DNA of 35,425 nt from Nitrosomonadales bacterium. Lineage in GTDB: Bacteria > Pseudomonadota > Gammaproteobacteria > Burkholderiales > Gallionellaceae. Numbering within the stretch: position 1 is the stretch's first letter; every line of letters starts with the position of its first letter. Both the position numbers and the translations under genes were made by a program. This document shows, piece after piece, positions 33,409 through 35,425 of the stretch. The DNA is taken from contig JACPEI010000014.1 in the NCBI GenBank assembly GCA_016183575.1, positions 1-35,425 on the forward strand. The letters run 5' to 3'. The notes under the pieces are model-generated. The model made no database searches. It saw only the letters and a list, made by a program, of their open reading frames with translations, and was not told the origin of the DNA.

Positions 33409-35425
33409 TTAATCCTCCCTCACCCTGAACCACGCCGCATACAGCGCCGGCAGGAACAGGCAGGTGAGCAGCGTGGCGACGACCAGCCCGCCCATGATGG
33501 ATACCGCCATCGGCCCCCAGAACACCTGGCGGGTCAGCGGAATCATCGCCAGGATCGCCGCAGCAGCGGTCAGTGAAATCGGGCGGAAGCGGCGCACCGT
33601 GGAGCCGATGATCGCTTCCCACTGCGTCTTGCCGTCTTCCTCGTCCTGCCGGATCTGGTCCACCAGAATCACCGAGTTGCGCATGATCATCCCTGCCAGC
33701 GCGATGAAGCCAAGGTTAGCGACGAAGCCGAACGGTACCTGGAACACCAGCAGCGCGAGCGTGACGCCGATCAGGCCGAGCGGCGCGGTGAGCAGCACGA
33801 TGACGGTGCGGCTGATGCTTTGCAGCTGGATCATCAGCAGCGTGATCACGCCGACCAGCATCAGCGGCACCACCGCCTTGATCGCGCCCTCGCCCTTCGC
33901 GGATTCCTCGACGCTGCCGCCCATTTCGATGCGATAGCCGATCGGCAGCGTGGCGCGCAGCGCATCCAACTGCGTGTTCAATTCCGCCGACACGGTGGCG
34001 GGCTGGGTCTTGTCGGCCATGTCGCCGAGCACGGTCATGGTCGGCAGGCGGTTGCGCCGCCAGATCAGACCTTCTTCCAGCACCGGCACCAGTTTCGCGA
34101 CCTGCGCCAGCGGCACATGGCGGCCGTTCGGCAGCGGGATATCCAGCTCTGTCAGCCTGTCCAGCGAGCGGGTTTCACTGCGACAATCAACCCCTCCCGG
34201 CCTCCCCTTATCAGGGGAGGTGTACGTCTCCCCCCTGACAAGGGGGGCTGGGGGGGTTAGGGTTGCCGGCTCCTGCCCCGAGGCACAACTTCCGCCGCGC
34301 CACACCACATCGATCAGCTGGTCGCCTTCGCGATACTGCGCCAGCGCCACGCCGTTCAGCCAGCCTTGCAGAGCCTGCGAAATCTCGCGGCTGGAGGTGC
34401 CTAGTTGGCGCGCCTTATCCTGGTCGACCTCGACGCGCAGCGCCTTGATCTTTTCGTCCCAGTCAAAACTGACATCCTGCAGATGCGTGTTGGCGCGCAT
34501 CAGACCGGCCACCCTGCCGGCAATCGCGCGCACCTGTTCGACATCCTCGCCCATCACGCGAAACTGCACCGGATAGCCGATCGGCGGGCCGTTCTCCAGG
34601 CGCGACACGCGCGCATGGATATGCGAGAAGCCGCCCTCCGCCGAGGTGAACAGCTCCGTCAGCTTGCGCTTGAGCTCTTCGCGCTCTTGCAGCCCTTTGG
34701 TGACGATCACGATTTGCGCATAGTTGTCACTGAACAGGCGCACGTCGAGCGACAGGATGAAGCGCGGTGCGCCGTTGCCGATATAGGAGGAATAAGAGAC
34801 CGCCGCCGGATCGCCTGCCAGGATCCGCTCGATGCGCTTGGTTTCGGCCTCGGTCGCCTTGAGCGATGCGCCCTGCGGCAGCCAGACATCGACGATCAGC
34901 TCGATGCGGCTCGCGGCGGGGAAAAACTGCTTCTGCACCCCGGCGTTGAAGGCGGCGATGGACAACACGAAGGCTCCCGCCGTAGTGGCGATCACCTTCC
35001 AGCGGTTGCGCAAACACCAGGTCACCAGCGCGCGGAAGCGCCGGTAGAACGGCGTGTCGTAAATATCCGCGCCGTGGCGCTGTGCCTTTTCCACCAGCTT
35101 CTTCGGGTCGAGCAGACGGTAGCCGAGATAGGGCGTAAACACCACCGCGACGATCCACGAGGTGAGCAGCGCGATCGTCACCACCTGGAAGATCGAGATA
35201 GTGTATTCGCTGGCCGCCGATTTGGAAAAACCCACCGGCGTGAGCGCGGCGGCGGTGATCGGCGTGCCGGTGAGCATCGGGAAGGCGGTCGAGGTGTAGG
35301 CGAAGGTCGCGGCCTTGAAGCGGTCCCAGCCCTGCTCCATCTTCACCACCATCATCTCCGCCGCGATGATCGCGTCGTCCACCAGCAGGCCGAGCGCGAT
35401 CACCAGCGCGCCGAGCGAGATGCGC
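33409..35425 (-). CDS. RND efflux transporter permease, C-terminal part (N-terminus beyond window)
   Basis: ALGLLVDDAIIAAEMMVVKMEQG, LGFIALAGMIMRNSVILVDQIRQDE, MAVSIMGGLVVATLLTCLFLPALYAAWF. Confidence 0.93.
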   Translation of the reverse strand, partial: RISLGALVIALGLLVDDAIIAAEMMVVKMEQGWDRFKAATFAYTSTAFPMLTGTPITAAALTPVGFSKSAASEYTISIFQVVTIALLTSWIVAVVFTPYLGYRLLDPKKLVEKAQRHGADIYDTPFYRRFRALVTWCLRNRWKVIATTAGAFVLSIAAFNAGVQKQFFPAASRIELIVDVWLPQGASLKATEAETKRIERILAGDPAAVSYSSYIGNGAPRFILSLDVRLFSDNYAQIVIVTKGLQEREELKRKLTELFTSAEGGFSHIHARVSRLENGPPIGYPVQFRVMGEDVEQVRAIAGRVAGLMRANTHLQDVSFDWDEKIKALRVEVDQDKARQLGTSSREISQALQGWLNGVALAQYREGDQLIDVVWRGGSCASGQEPATLTPPAPLVRGETYTSPDKGRPGGVDCRSETRSLDRLTELDIPLPNGRHVPLAQVAKLVPVLEEGLIWRRNRLPTMTVLGDMADKTQPATVSAELNTQLDALRATLPIGYRIEMGGSVEESAKGEGAIKAVVPLMLVGVITLLMIQLQSISRTVIVLLTAPLGLIGVTLALLVFQVPFGFVANLGFIALAGMIMRNSVILVDQIRQDEEDGKTQWEAIIGSTVRRFRPISLTAAAAILAMIPLTRQVFWGPMAVSIMGGLVVATLLTCLFLPALYAAWFRVRED
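34189..34259. repeat. G/C-run palindromic element inserted in frame in the RND gene
   Basis: aaCCCCtCCcggCC-[CCTCCCCT-TATC-AGGGGAGG]-[CCCCCCT-GACA-AGGGGGG]-ctGGGGGGGtt: two nested hairpins within an imperfect outer inverted repeat. Confidence 0.85.

Overview
This 35.4 kb window looks like a betaproteobacterial chromosome, plausibly a Gallionellaceae/Nitrosomonadales lithotroph; that taxonomy is inferred from gene content and order only. Left part (+ strand): ilvB(partial)-ilvH-ilvC-psd-pssA-leuA, a secreted pentapeptide-repeat protein, a WrbA-like flavoprotein (-), YihY/BrkB, pyrG-kdsA-eno-ftsB. Centre (14.4-25.7 kb, - strand): a respiratory island. It holds two different cytochrome b fusion proteins, one cyt b + 2[4Fe-4S] + MvhD/FlpD-like and one cyt b + [2Fe-2S] + FAD/NAD(P) reductase. 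The second is translationally coupled to an uncharacterised membrane-anchored protein and to a heme-copper-oxidase-subunit-I-like protein that lacks the helix VII His-His pair for CuB. Next to these lie SCO1/SenC, CyoE, and an unusual heme-copper oxidase/NO-reductase-like pair (subunit I without the helix VI Tyr, subunit II with an expanded CuA loop), preceded by two unannotated paralogous single-TM micro-ORFs. Right part (- strand): dapB, bamE-like fusion, recN, nadK, a Zn-ribbon/J-like/HEPN trio, an SLT-like protein and a partial RND pump. Other signals: a candidate leaderless leucine-rich leader peptide upstream of leuA, several palindromic elements (one inserted in frame in the RND gene, one forming the PyrG C-terminus, one supplying the kdsA stop codon), and several core genes broken by deletions or 11-bp duplications (ilvB, ilvC, pyrG, HEPN gene). 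These breaks may be assembly errors.
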